A stretch of DNA of 64,000 nucleotides from Molanna angustata (lineage: Eukaryota > Arthropoda > Insecta > Trichoptera > Molannidae): contig OY754970.1 in the NCBI GenBank assembly GCA_963576475.1, positions 39,875,447 through 39,939,446 of the forward strand, in the 5' to 3' direction. The notes under the pieces are model-generated. The model did not search any database. It was not told the DNA's origin and was given only the letters and a program-made list of their open reading frames with translations. Made by a program: the position numbers and the translations under genes. The first letter of the stretch is position 1, and each line of letters opens with the position of its first letter. Shown here piece by piece: positions 45,108 through 57,049 of the stretch.

Positions 45108-48100
45108 TATATCAGCGAGCGCCAGTCAGGACTGAGGGGGGCTGAGTGAATGGGGGTAAAGAGGGGATAAGTTTTTCAAAAGGCTGTTCTAGTCCGACAC
45201 TGCATCGGAAGAAAATATAATAATATCGTAATCTTAATAGAAAATTTCAATTACAGTTAAATCAAAGCAAAAAACCATTTATGAGCTTAAATCAATAATT
45301 AATAATTAATATAATATTTAGTAACAGGAAACATTTATATAACATATTTATATAATATTAAAAAAGATTGATTTTTTTAACTACGATTCATATTTAACCT
45401 AAACAATTATTAAGTATATAATATATCTACTACTTAAGAATAAATGTTGAAAATTGTATTATGTAATGAACGATGAGTTATGTTGTAGTTTTTGCTATTA
45501 TTTGAATTTTGAAGGAACGCGTTTTCATCCGAAAAGCGATACTCTATGAGGTCTAGGGTCGGAGTCTCAAAGCTTCACTTGTGTATTATAACGAAATGTC
45601 AACCCATCAGTTGGTACTCTATACTATCTAAAGTTGTATTTTTTAACCAATTTCTCATTTTTATTTAAATAATCTGAGAGGGTTGAAAATATTTTTTTAT
45701 TTGCCTTTGGCACACCTAGGAACGAGTTATTTTTTGTTTTTGTATGAGAAGAGTTAAGTTTGATTCTTTTTTATTGAATTAAATACACAAGAGAAGCAAT
45801 GAGAACATTTTTGTCAATGTATTTTAAAAGGAATAGATGCAGGTAGTTTGTCAAGAATAAAAAGTATATACATACATACACATACATGTCCTCCCAAAGA
45901 AAATACAGTGAGTGACAATTCATGAAATGACATTCAAAGATAAGATGCAAATTCGAGTGTAAGTTACACACGAAAGTTTAAATTAGTATGAATGATGAGA
46001 TTAAAGACTTAAGGCGCGACAAAATGAATCGCTAAAATATTATAATATTATCATTATTTTTCTTAATTTTATTTCATTTGATTCCTTAACAATCCTAACA
46101 ATATATCGTGAAGAATATTGTGATTTAATTTCAAAAATACATTATCGATTATACGAGAATAAACTCATTGGTGAATGAAATTTAATTATTTAACACGTAT
46201 ATATGTATACTTATATATTTCATATACATATATACACGAATTATTATTGTTTAAATAATGATTAGGTAGTAGAAATACATATTTATTTAAAATGACTTCC
46301 ATTTGCTATTTAATTTTATTTCTTTTAAAAAATGATAGGTACATTTTATTATTGAGTAAAAAAATCAATTTACAATATTGGACGAATATGAGTGTTGAAT
46401 GTAGCCAAATATTATTTATCGTGTTGTATGTGTAATTATATATTGTTTAAAATTTATTCGTATGTTTTTTATGATAGTATTATTAAATTTAAAATGTTAT
46501 AATTAAATCTGTTAACATGAGTTTTGATACTATTGGCCTTGCCTGTACATTTTTTATGTTCAAATACCCTGTCCGTTTCTTTCTATGAAGTCGGATTATT
46601 TTTATATATTGTGGTGTTTTATTTTTATAAATTATTTTATTCAAATTTTATTTGAGATAAATATTATTAACATGAATCTTTCAGACATTGCTAAACATCT
46701 TCTAGACACATAACATAAAACAAATAATTCCAGTGTAGTAATTTTATTATAAATAATAAATATATTACAACAATTATCTGAGTGATAACAATCACATCAA
46801 TAAAATGACAACAAATACCTGTAAAAATATCATTATTAATAACTTTAATGTCTCATAATAATATAATATAATAATAGAAAAATCCTAATTTAGGACTTTA
46901 AATTGATCATATATAAATGTTGATAAATGGGAATTGACAAATGAACTTATATATTAAATTGTAATCAATTAGGTATTAATTAATAAATACACCATATGAT
47001 GACATTCAAATGCTCGATTATTTATCTATTTTCAACGTCGCTTGACTCATCAAGTATATTATAATCATTATTATACGTAAGAAATGATGTACAGCAAAAT
47101 GTCAGTTGTTGTACCATTTCGTCAGTGCAAAGTTGGATCAGAATGTGAATATTAAGTGGTACCGCGACCTTTACATATTTTAATATTGTATGTACTCGTA
47201 GTTTGTAATGGTCGGATATAATGTACGTAGAAACAGGAGACTAAAATTGGTAAGTACAATCACATTATTTTGTATTTGGTTCTATCTATTTTCATCAAAA
47301 CATACCTCCAACCATACAATTCTTCCAATCGAGCCAAGCCTTACATATTATTTTATATTATATTATTTGCTTTCAATAGTCCCACCTAAATATATTTTTT
47401 TAATTTATTTTCTGCAGCTTCACATTTCACATTCGTCATCAATCCACGTGAACTTCATGTCAAGTAATAATACGTTTTATAATTAAATATAGTTTTTTTT
47501 TTATTATTACTTACCTACGGTTATTAGCGATCTTTAAGATTTAAGATAAAAACATTAGCTGTTTGCATTCAACATGTGAAGAAATAACCATTATAATAAT
47601 ATTATTAAACAATTTGTGAAATACAATTTAATTATTATTAAATATCATTTTATTATTATAATATAAATAAACTATCGCCATATATTTAAGTGTAATTATG
47701 TTTTTAATTTTTTTTATTTTTGATTATTCATATTAATTATATTACATCATAATAGTCTATCATAATTGTAATAATAATCAAACAGTTATGTTTATAAACG
47801 TTTATATTATCAATGGTGGTAATTTTTTTTTTAATTTTTATTAATATAATGTATGCATCAGTAATAATTTATTTATTATATTATTGATAACACGTAAAGA
47901 ATTGTCAAAGTATCAATAGCTTTATACAAAGAATGTTTGCCCAAAAGTGTTTATCTCAATGCCGTGCATGGATATACATAATAGGACAGTGGAGAGTTAG
48001 CGGGAGATTGAATATATGATGAGTTCTTCTGATAGTGGAATTAACTGATAGTTTGATCTGATCAGTCCATATTATATATTATAAATTTATCTGACCAATC

Positions 48101-48995
48101 CTTCAGATAAACCTTGTGTTGACCGACAAAACTAATGACATAACATTAAATACAAACATGATGGGAGAGCGGTACGACTTTATAATAGTCTATAAAATGG
48201 AAATTGTAATATATTTTTTGGTCGGGGTTATTTAAAATACAATTAAAACATTTTTTTTTTCATTTCATTTCCGTCTCATAATAACGCGTTACGTATGTAC
48301 ATGCGAGATTGTCAAAAAATAACATTATTCAAGCGGTGTTCGTAAAAGCCTTTAAACATGCCGTTTATTTTACACTGTATTTTAATATTAGTTTATTTAT
48401 TTCTATTATAATTAATTTAAGCGATGTTGTAAACTGGCAAACAAAGTCGTTCCAATATTAAAGTCAAAAAACTAACATTTTTACACAAAACTCCCGCGGT
48501 TCGAAGAAAGCGTTGAAAGAAGAGAAAACTTTAATACAGACAATATCAAGACAGAGAATATCTGCAAAAGCCCATGCATTGACATCGTAGCAATATTTAA
48601 TATAATGAAGAAAGATGCATAATATCTAACCTAAGCAATGCTTCGGGTCATTATATAAACCCTTCTTTATACACTGATAACTGATATTAATTATCAACCA
48701 TTAGGTGATAAATATATTTTATCATGGCTATGAGAAGTTCAAAAATGTGACATTCATAATTCATTACGATTAAAAATCTTTAGGTATTTGACTCCACAAT
48801 ACAGTACAAGAGGGATGACATAAGCAGATGACGTCAGAGTACGTTCATTTCATTTCAATGATCATTATCTAGGTATTTAAAAAAAATATTTACAGTATCA
48901 TAATAAATAGGTATTATTATTTGTTGTAATAAGTAACATTACTTTAGTTTTATCGCTTCTCTCCTTTCGCATCATACTTTATCTTTGCAACAACT

Positions 48996-49410
48996 GGGTG
49001 GTGGATCAGATAATATTTACTATAAGTTAAGTCATCCGACAACTGTGACACTCATTGACTGTGGGTCAGATAGTTTGTGACGTCATCCGATAGCTTTGAC
49101 ACTCATTGACTGTGGGTCAGATAGTATGAGTGACGTCATTCGATAGCTGTGCCGAGATTCGACTGTGAGACATTAATAGTAAGAGTGACATCATCTGATA
49201 GTTGTGCCGCGTTTTCTGTGGGTCAGATAGTAAGAATGACGTCATCCGATGGTTGTGCCGCGTTTGCTGTGTGTCAGATAGTATGAGTGACGTCATTTCA
49301 GATTTGTGCCAAGTTTTGACTGTGAGTCGGATTGTATGAGTGACGTTGTTCCAGGGTTGTGTCGCGTGTGGGTTTGTTGTGCCAGACGGTATGGGTGACG
49401 TCATCTTTGG
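48996..49410. repeat. About 55-bp minisatellite with TGACGTCA in most units
   Basis: About seven units of the type gtgacgtcatccgatagctt then gtgccgc(g)tttgactgtg then gtcagatagtatga. Five carry the perfect palindrome TGACGTCA (49078, 49131, 49237, 49288, 49396); others have one or two changes. It lies 120-450 nt downstream of the last possible stop codon of the Musashi gene. Confidence 0.9.
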
Positions 49411-49523
49411 GTTTATCTCATGAGGGGGAGTAGTTAGGAGGTGAAGCCATCTTTCACCACAGTGGACGATGCAAAACATAGAGTACGATTCTTGGGAGCC
49501 GGGCGTTGTTTGGTGACATACAA

Positions 49524-49634
49524 TTATATAATATTATTATAGTGTGTGTTGGATGTGTCCAGCGGTGGTGGTGGGGGAGGGGGGGCGGGGCACAAGGGCC
49601 CATGGGCCGCTGCCTCAGCACGGACCCGCTCCTG
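49524..49634 (-). CDS. Rbp6: Musashi-family gene, 3' exon with alternative C-terminus
   Basis: A pyrimidine-rich acceptor (gtatttgttcacag) ends at 49635; a tandem cagcag allows a start at 49634 or 49631. If spliced directly to the exon ending at 54565 (phase 0), the frame gives QERVRAEAAAHGPLCPAPPP, further prolines, and ends LDTSNTHYNNII with TAA at 49524-49526 (37 codons). If the exon at 50836 is included, all of this is 3' UTR. That it is an exon is well supported by the acceptor and the less AT-rich content; that it is translated is inference. It continues downstream as UTR. Confidence 0.6.
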   Translation of the reverse strand, partial: QERVRAEAAAHGPLCPAPPPPPPPLDTSNTHYNNII

Positions 49635-49709
49635 CTGTGAACAAATACAACACATTAAAAAAATATTCGTTAATGTTTTGTAATAAGCATTTAAAATGAA
49701 ACGAGCCAT

Positions 49710-50769
49710 AAAAAGTAGTAAAAATATATAAAAAATACTTTAAAAATTAGGTAAGTAATAAAAAAAACAATATTATATATTTTTATTTTGTGTCGACGTG
49801 TTAGAATGAAAATTAAACAGGTTTGAAATGTGAAATGATAAGTAAATTGTTGTGCACCAGCTTTTCAATTCAAGGAAAAAATATGGCGCCCAACCTGGGG
49901 CACATTAAAATAATATATAAGAACAATCATTATTTAAAATGTAGATGACTATTTTATTTGATTAGTGAACCAATAATAATATTCTAGGTTTAATTATAAG
50001 TGCACGAGAAAAAATACCCACCACTACTTTCATGCAATCCTCGCATTGAAAAAAATATAATTCAAATTGTAAAATGGATTAAAAAGATATATAATAATTT
50101 TTAAAATACAAAACGATAAAATCTTATTTACGTGCTGGTTAATTGATGAGTGACGAAAGAAAATATATCATGCATCATTTACAAAATTGTGTGTAATGAA
50201 CAAACATGAGGATTTTTTATGTGTTTTCTTAAGATATAGATCTCGTATAAATCATGCATAATAACTTGAATAAAAAATCGTTTTATTGTTCGTGAAAATC
50301 ATGCGTAAAAAATTAATAAAAAATATGTTTTTATGTTAAATGAACAAGTATGAAGATTTTAATGTTGTGTGTTTTTTTAATATATAGATCTCGTGGAAAT
50401 CATGCATAAAAATTGTTTTTATGTTAAATGAACAAACACGAAGATTTTAATATTAATGAACAAACATTTGTTTGTGTTTAATGAACAAACATGAGGATCG
50501 TTATACATGTTTTCTTTTAATATCTGGATCTCGTGTAAATCATGCATAAAAAAATTAACAAAACAATATTTTAGTGGTTAATGAACAAACACGAGGATTC
50601 TTATATGTGGTTTCATAATATCTGGATATCATGTAAATCATGCATAAAAAACAATGAAATTACTCAAATCGGAATACTGATTTTTTACATGACTTGGGAT
50701 GCACTTTGAAGTGATACATACATTAAAATTGTTAGGAAAAAAGTGCAAAAATGAAGTATTTAAACTTAC
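49710..50769 (-). other. Intron between the last two Musashi exons
   Basis: 1135 bp in total (50769-49635), with gtaagt donor and cag acceptor on the minus strand. It is AT-rich, and most of its right half is a degenerate tandem repeat (50180-50650). Confidence 0.6.
50180..50650. repeat. About 110-bp degenerate tandem repeat, 4-5 copies
   Basis: Each unit carries atgaacaaacatgaggat, then atatctggatctcgtgtaaa, then tcatgcataaaaa. Units begin near 50195, 50337, 50425, 50480 and 50580 with variable spacing. It lies inside the last Musashi intron. Confidence 0.75.
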
Positions 50770-50836
50770 GTATCAAATTAGCGTTGAACCACCTTCAATG
50801 GTACCCATTAGTGAAAGCAGCCGGGATCAACGGGTC
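50770..50836 (-). CDS. Rbp6: Musashi-family gene, conserved C-terminal exon
   Basis: Acceptor aaagtattttcag precedes 50836 and donor gtaagt follows 50770 (minus strand), giving a 67-bp exon. In phase 0 it encodes DPLIPAAFTNGYH then TGA (50797-50795), closely matching the C-terminus of vertebrate Musashi-2 (GPLIATAFTNGYH as known). Only 25 nt separate the stop from the exon end, so the downstream splice need not trigger nonsense-mediated decay. The tail is short and invariant, suggesting a protein-interaction role; that role is inference. Confidence 0.85.
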
Positions 50837-51087
50837 CTGAAAATACTTTGAATTAGAAAAAATATAATTTTTGTGGAAACAATTCTGATGCACATTTTTG
50901 TTATACATATACAGGAATAAATATAAGTAAATTTGGAAATGAGTTAGAAATGTAATTTAACAAAAACAAAATATTTTGAAGGGACACATAATATCTATTA
51001 AAGATTCATGTTATAGAAGAAACATGAATCTATTATATTTAATATCATTTAATGATTCGGCGGATATTTTGTGGTAGTTAATATTAA

Positions 51088-51521
51088 CCATATTTGAATT
51101 ATAAATAAGCTATAAACCACTTGTCACTTTACTAACCACATTATCCAAACTCATCACACATTCAATAACCACAAACTAAAACTATTACACGAAACACAAC
51201 ATAAAGGATACTGACTTAACAACTACGAAACACTCGAAATACATAAATTCCGGCATAAAACTTATAAATAACCATACCTTTCATAACACTTCTCCAATAC
51301 TTAATATATTCCCCATCAAAAACAAAAACACTACGCAATACCCCCCTCCCCCCAAAACAACCCTCAACCGCCACCTCCCTCGCTTCACAGACAGATACAC
51401 AAAAAATTCAACATGTCAGTCTCGACACGCCGGTCGATGGAAGGACAGCGCTTCCGAAACATGTCGCGAAGTGACTCAAAAAATAAGTGGTTTATAGCTA
51501 ATTTATAATTCAAATATGGCT
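51088..51521. mobile_element. 434-bp element with 35-bp terminal inverted repeats
   Basis: ccatatttgaattataaata then agctataaaccactt at the left is repeated in reverse at 51486-51521. The interior has cgcttccgaaacatgtcgcg, a hairpin-like word seen near the ends of some Penelope-like elements, but no protein. Class uncertain. Confidence 0.65.
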
Positions 51522-52947
51522 ATTATATTTAATTTAATTTTTATTGATTTGAAGCAAATTTTAGACCATTAAAAAAAAAAAGAAATTTGCTTAAGAATAT
51601 TATGAGAAATTATTTTAAAAAGTTAAAATATTATGATCTTGACGAAAGATATTTTTTTTTAATAAAAATCAATAACAAACTCGTATACAGATAAAATTTT
51701 AAAATGTAGAAAACAAATGATTGTTTTTTTATTGATTTTGATATATTATATCAATGTATAAATTTATAAAATTGTCAAAAAAATAAAGAAAACATAGGTA
51801 TAATATAAAAATAACACTTATTTTACACAAACAAATAATTCTACATACTAATATTGTGTCTGGGTTGATAATTGAAAAGATTAGGTTGTTTAAAAATGTT
51901 ACTGTACAAAGTGTTTGAAATATTTGTTCACTGGTCAATGTTTATTTGCATTTGTTCAAAGAGTGTATTTAACTTGTTTCAATATATTGATTATCAAACA
52001 AAAATATTAAAACAAATATTCTTCTCTTTATTTTTCTTTTATAAAGTTCATATTTTACAAATTTTACAGCGACAAGCATATGAATAGAATCGGGCAAATG
52101 AAAGCATATGAAAGATCATTGAATGCTCAGTGAAGTCACATCTCTATAAAAAATAATATATAACATAATAGACTACCTTGAACTTTTTGAGCTTATCTGT
52201 TTTAGAGTTCAATTCTTTAATAGTTCATTTCAACTAATGTTTGTAAGAACTAGAAGTATCTGAATACTTTCCTAAATCATACATATATATTTTAATTAAA
52301 ATTTGATTTTTCAAACATAAATAAGGATATATATTCACGTGAGCATTTTGAACATCTCCCCACTTCATCCTTTCCTCAAACCCCTAGTCCCTCTCCCACC
52401 ACGCTTCCTTCTACCCTTTTTTCATTTTTTCCTTTTAAATACTTTTTGCTTTATATGCTTATAATATATATTACTTCTTAAGTGAAAACCTGTTATTACT
52501 TTCCTTGTTAATACCTTATATTTATATATATTTTTTGGTTTTCTAATAAATAAATACATATGAATGTTTTTACTTGGTTTTCAGGTTTTACTGTAACAAA
52601 TATTAAACCGTGATACTTAAAGAGTAGGTATCATCTCTTAAAAGCAGACATAATAAATGCCCCTTTATATAAAACTTTTACAAAAAAGGTGGCATTATAA
52701 ATCATCGTTATCATTATCATTATCATCATAAGACCATTTAGAAGAAACGAGAGAAAGAGACAGAGAGAGAGAGAAAGCTCACGTAAAATATGTGTTAGTG
52801 ATGAATTCTTCTTACGTAGATACTTACATATTTACTTATCTACGAAAAGTGCGTGAGGGATATAATAATAATATCTATATACCTTATAGGTACACACAAA
52901 ATAATATAGTAAATGAATAAAAACAAAATATATTAAGTCCCCAGAAT

Positions 52948-53020
52948 GTGGCAACTTGTTATTGGGTGCGTGTTAAATTAATATTTAACACATTACCTGT
53001 TAGTTGCCCGAGAAACAATA
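52948..53020 (+). mobile_element. SINE family C, 3' part
   Basis: gtggcaacttgttattgggt and gttagttgcccgagaaa match the body of the copy at 17230-17310. The tRNA head is missing. Confidence 0.65.
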
Positions 53021-53355
53021 CTAGGTATAATAAAAAAAAATATTACTCGAGACTTCACGTTGTTTCCATTGATTGGAAGATATGACATAAAAGCAAAAAT
53101 AACCGGCACTGTACACTTGTATATGTAGTAATTTTCATTCATACATTCAATATGTTTCTGTTTTGGAGATTTCAGTTCAGATCAAGAATTTTCAGCTTCC
53201 TATTGAGTATATCTATATAATATTATACAGACGGATATCTCCGAGATGACACTAACATTTGTTGAATATCTGATAATATTATTTTATTTTATTGAAAACG
53301 TTATTTAAATCACTATGCACGACAAATAAATAAATAAATTCGTATACTCATTCAT

Positions 53356-53408
53356 TATAGCATATCCTGTTATGTGGGGTAACCAGCGAATGGTGTGCGG
53401 GTATGAAT
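53356..53408 (-). mobile_element. SINE-like repeat B, tail fragment
   Basis: The minus strand reads cccgcacaccattcgctggt then taccccacat and ggatatgc, the 3' end of family B. Confidence 0.6.
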
Positions 53409-53987
53409 TGCATAGTAATTTTTAAAATAGTTTTTTTTAATTAAAGTCATAATATGTAGATATGTGGTAAGTATTAACTTACAAATTATTAATTCTAAAT
53501 TAAAATAATATTTTTTTGTGATTGTTGTATGTAAAGAAAAAAATCGTTTGATTATTTGTTTACCCTTTTTTAAACTAAAATTTTTCATGAATTTTAATTT
53601 AATTTTGAAAAGGGAGTCCTATTTTTTTTAATTATTTGTTTTATGTTATGTAATATCATGGACTGAATAAATAAATAATGCATATTCTCAACGATCTCAT
53701 TTCATTTAGATTTTTTTTGCTTCTGACTATTAAAATGTCATGCTAATATTGTCAATAAATACTTAATACATATTACTATTTACACAGGGACTCACAAAAT
53801 GGACACCATAATGGTTAACATAAACACACTTAAATCACAGCTAATTTAGTAGTTTAAATATATCTAGCTACTACCTTGGAACAGGCCTGGTCTATTTTGG
53901 GGGTATAAATTAAAAAAAAAATGTTTGTAATAAACATATTTTTTTTTAATGAATAGGTATGTCCTTGTTAAACAAGTACATACACAT

Positions 53988-54025
53988 CTTCCTACATTCT
54001 CTAAATTAAGCATAAATGCTTGTAC
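53988..54025 (-). mobile_element. SINE family D, 3' fragment
   Basis: ctaaattaagcataaatgct then tgtactgta matches the 3' part of the copy at 57541 (minus strand). Confidence 0.5.
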
Positions 54026-54104
54026 TGTAAGTTTAATTGTATTTAAATTTTTGATTACAGTTTTTGCATAAAAGTCATGGTACATAGGTGAGAGAGACTT
54101 CAAA

Positions 54105-54256
54105 ATATCGGTGGAGGGTCCACATTACAAATGTCGTGGAGTGTCCACATTAAAAATATGTGGAGGGTCCACATTACAAATGTCGTGGAGGGTCCACATT
54201 AAAAATGTGTGGAGGGTCCACATTACAAATGTCGTGGAGGGTCCACACTACAAATT
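54105..54256. repeat. 29-bp minisatellite, alternating types
   Basis: Five to six units of gtggagggtccacattacaa, with tgtc and tgtg variants alternating, giving a 59-bp dimer. ggtgga/tccacc-like arms make each unit partly self-complementary (gtggagggtccac). Confidence 0.85.
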
Positions 54257-54269
54257 ATGAGGTTCTCAA

Positions 54270-54545
54270 CATAATTCAAGGAACCAGGCACGTGTTAAAC
54301 ACTACATCAAGAATTAGTGAAAATTGGATAGGATGTGTTGCGACACAAAAATCCTTACAAACTATCTTGGAGGGAAAGGTTGATAGATTAACTGGCAGAA
54401 GGCGTCCCCGCCGAAATATTTAGAACAGGAGTCCGACGACATGAAGTGTACCTCCTACACAGAGTTAAAGAGACTAGCTGAAGACCGAGCGGAGTGGAGG
54501 AAGGGATGCAAAACCAAAGAAGAAGAAAATGATAGGAAATAAGAA
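54270..54545 (+). pseudogene. LINE C-terminal tail in Musashi intron
   Basis: Plus-strand codons SLQTILEGKVDR and GRRRPRR (54350-54412), a stop, then in another frame YTELKRLAEDRAEWRKGCKT (54455-54515) match a common LINE ending (L..I.EG+.....GR.RP....LKRLAEDR..WR). The 3' end (about 54545) lies only 20 bp from the exon's donor site. Confidence 0.7.
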
Positions 54546-54564
54546 AAAAAATGTATAAACTTAC

Positions 54565-54806
54565 TGGTCGGCAGTGCACGCTGACAGGGCTGTAGTTGAG
54601 GGGGGCACGACTGACTGCTATTGCCGGGAATCCCGAGGGCTGAGGGCTGGCCGCCTGCACGTATCCCTCGGCAGGGGTGTACATGTCCAGGGCGGGGCCA
54701 GGGGAGCCCGCCGCCGCCCCCGCACCGAACCCGCGACCCACTGCATGGGGGGATGCGGGGGGGCCGAAACCGGACGCCGCCGCCGCCGCTTGGTAGTTGT
54801 TCATTA
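54565..54806 (-). CDS. Rbp6: Musashi-family RNA-binding protein, penultimate coding exon
   Basis: Acceptor gtatattccag before 54806 and donor gtaagt after 54565 on the minus strand. The exon starts in phase 1 (bases TA complete a codon) and then has 80 codons, MNNYQAAAAASGFG...SVHCRP. SPGPALDMY and QAASPQPSGF correspond to the Musashi-2 C-terminal words SPGPVADLY and SAASPQP. The gene product binds UAG-containing RNA through two RRMs encoded upstream, outside the window; this part is the low-complexity tail used for protein contacts and translation control. At about 70% GC it stands out from its AT-rich surroundings. The family call is secure; Rbp6 rather than msi is likely but not certain. 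The plus-strand open frames across it are shadows. Confidence 0.85.
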
Positions 54807-54919
54807 CTGGAATATACATCGAATAATCTATGTCATATATTAAGGATATTGTTCTTTACAAAAATATACGAAGAATCATTTGGGAAATATGTATTGGGTC
54901 AATATACCTGCTATTAAGA

Positions 54920-56080
54920 ATATTCTAGGTCAAATTATCATTATATGAAGGACATGTCCTATATATATGACCTAGAATAGTCATGCATAAATATTTGATA
55001 CAAGGTAAGTACATTATGCAAAATAATCTAGGTCATATTCAAAATATATTGTTCTTTATATTATATGACTTAGAATATTCATACGTAAATATTTGATACA
55101 AGGTAAGTACATTATGCAGAATATTCTAGGTCATATTCAAAATATATTGTTCTTTATATATGACTTAGAATATTCGTATGTAAATATTTGATACAAGGTA
55201 GGTAAGTACATTATGCAGAATATTCTAGGTCATATTCAAAATATATTGTTCTTTATATTATATGACTTAGAATATTCATACGTAAATATTTGATACAAGG
55301 TAAGTACATTATGCAGAATATTCTAGGTCATATTCAAAATATATTGTTCTTTATATATGACTTAGAATATTCGTATGTAAATATTTGATACAAGGTAGGT
55401 AAGTACATTATGCAGAATATTCTAGGTCATATTCAAAATATATTGTTCTTTATATTATATGACTTAGAATATTCATACGTAAATATTTGATACAAGGTAA
55501 GTACATTATGCAAAATAATCTAGGTCATATTCAAAATATATTGTTCTTTATATATGACTTAGAATATTCGTATGTAAATATTTGATACATTATGCAAAAT
55601 AATCTAGGTCATATTCAAAATATATTGTTCTTTATATATGACTTAGAATATTCGTATGTAAATATTTGATACAAGGTAGGTAAGTACATTATGCAGAATA
55701 TTCTAGGTCATATTCAAAATATATTGTTCTTTATATTATATGACTTAGAATATTCATACGTAAATATTTGATACAAGGTAAGTACATTATGCAGAATATT
55801 CTAGGTCATATTCAAAATATATTGTTCTTTATATATGACTTAGAATATTCGTATGTAAATATTTGATACAAGGTAGGTAAGTACATTATGCAGAATATTC
55901 TAGGTCATATTCAAAATATATTGTTCTTTATAAATGACTTAGAATACCAATTCATTCATTAATATTTGAAAAAAGTAGGTTCAGTATTATGCAGAACATT
56001 CTAGATCATATTTAAAAGACGTCGGTATACTTGATTATGTGATGACCTAGAATATTAATATATAGGTAAATACGTGATAC
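54920..56080. repeat. 98-bp minisatellite, about 11 copies, ending 115 bp from an exon
   Basis: The word ctaggtcatattcaaaatat starts at 55028, 55126, 55225, 55323, 55422, 55520, 55604, 55703, 55801 and 55900, with diverged units at 54923 and about 56000. Steps are 98 and 99 bp except one of 84 (a deletion). Units alternate between atattcatacgtaaat and atattcgtatgtaaat types, so the true period is about 197 bp. Confidence 0.95.
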
Positions 56081-57049
56081 ATGTAAGGATGGTGAGTAAT
56101 AAGCAGAATATTTTATGTATGTCGTAGATTTACAAAGGACATTTTTCTTTTCATCCATATAACTTAGATTATTCATGTATATTATAAATATCATTTATAT
56201 AAATATGAAAAATATGCAAAATCTTCTAGGACATTCTAGGTCATACATATACAAAATTCCCATGTCATAAATTTAAGTTATCGAATATTCCTGGTACATA
56301 CAAAATAAAATACCTTAAACAGTATGTTAATTATTTTCCATTATTTTTTGAAATATTTACAGTTCATTTTCAACATGATATATAATATTAAAATGTTTTC
56401 ACGTCAACATAAAATATAATAAATGCAACAATCGACTTTCGAATGGAAATAATTCACTCATCCAGACACATATTATATCAAATAGATAAGCTCAGTAAGA
56501 GGCCCTATACTACCTATCAATCCTAATGATCCCTGAATATTTACGTTAAAAAAATATTTTCTTTTAAAATCTAGAACAAATAATTATTTTTGTTTTATAT
56601 TTTCAAATAGCTTCTGTGTCATTTTAGTAAGCGACACGCATAGTACTGGGTGCAGGTGAACTAATGAATAAAATTGACAACAAAATCGCATTTGCATATA
56701 AAGTGAATGGACGTTGACAATTTCGTCAAAATAAAAAAGAATATTCTGATTAAAATGTGAATTGACGGTGTATTCTCTTTTCGACGCGACAAATAATAAT
56801 GCATACAAATACAAAAATGGAATGTCAATTTCTTTACAACGTGTACAAATTTTTTTGATGCATTTTTTCGTCGAAGTTTTATTGACATTTTTCGATATTC
56901 GACAGACACGAAAACTGACAAAATAGTGATGTACTGTGGACGGGAATCGATAATTATCATTTCTTCGAGATTTTATAGTTAAAAATTAAATTATTAGATT
57001 TGCGAAACATCCCAAAAAGGACAAATCAATTAATCGGAAACTTGATCGA

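Larger units (their letters stand above)
39032..49523 (-). other. Repeat-poor 3' flank of the Musashi gene; possible long 3' UTR
   Basis: From about 40 kb to the last exon there are no SINE, LINE or MITE copies recognised, in sharp contrast to the rest of the window. It contains several minus-strand AATAAA signals, a CpG-rich patch (40440-40600), a 34-bp minisatellite (42990-43330), a G14 run and a CRE-bearing minisatellite. Musashi-family genes are known for long 3' UTRs, and depletion of transposons fits transcribed, constrained sequence. The true 3' end cannot be read from sequence; candidate signals lie around 39915-39960. Confidence 0.35.
50837..54564 (-). other. 3.7-kb Musashi intron
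   Basis: Bounded by gtaagt (54564) and cag (50837) on the minus strand. It contains an inverted-repeat element (51088-51521), a pyrimidine-rich stretch and taaataaata LINE-like tail (52340-52555), atcattatcat and gaga microsatellites (52700-52775), SINE fragments, a minisatellite and a LINE tail. No further exon was recognised. Confidence 0.7.

Noticed and set aside
49117..49479. Minus-strand 120-codon open frame over the CRE minisatellite
   Set aside because: It exists only because the repeat unit lacks stops in that frame; it starts after the exon's TAA and has no family similarity.
54574..54917. Plus-strand open frames opposite the Musashi exon
   Set aside because: They are GC-rich shadows of the minus-strand exon, which has the splice sites and the family similarity.
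54920..56080. CRISPR-like array
   Set aside because: Repeat units are contiguous and the entire 98 bp is repeated; there are no unique spacers and the host is an animal.
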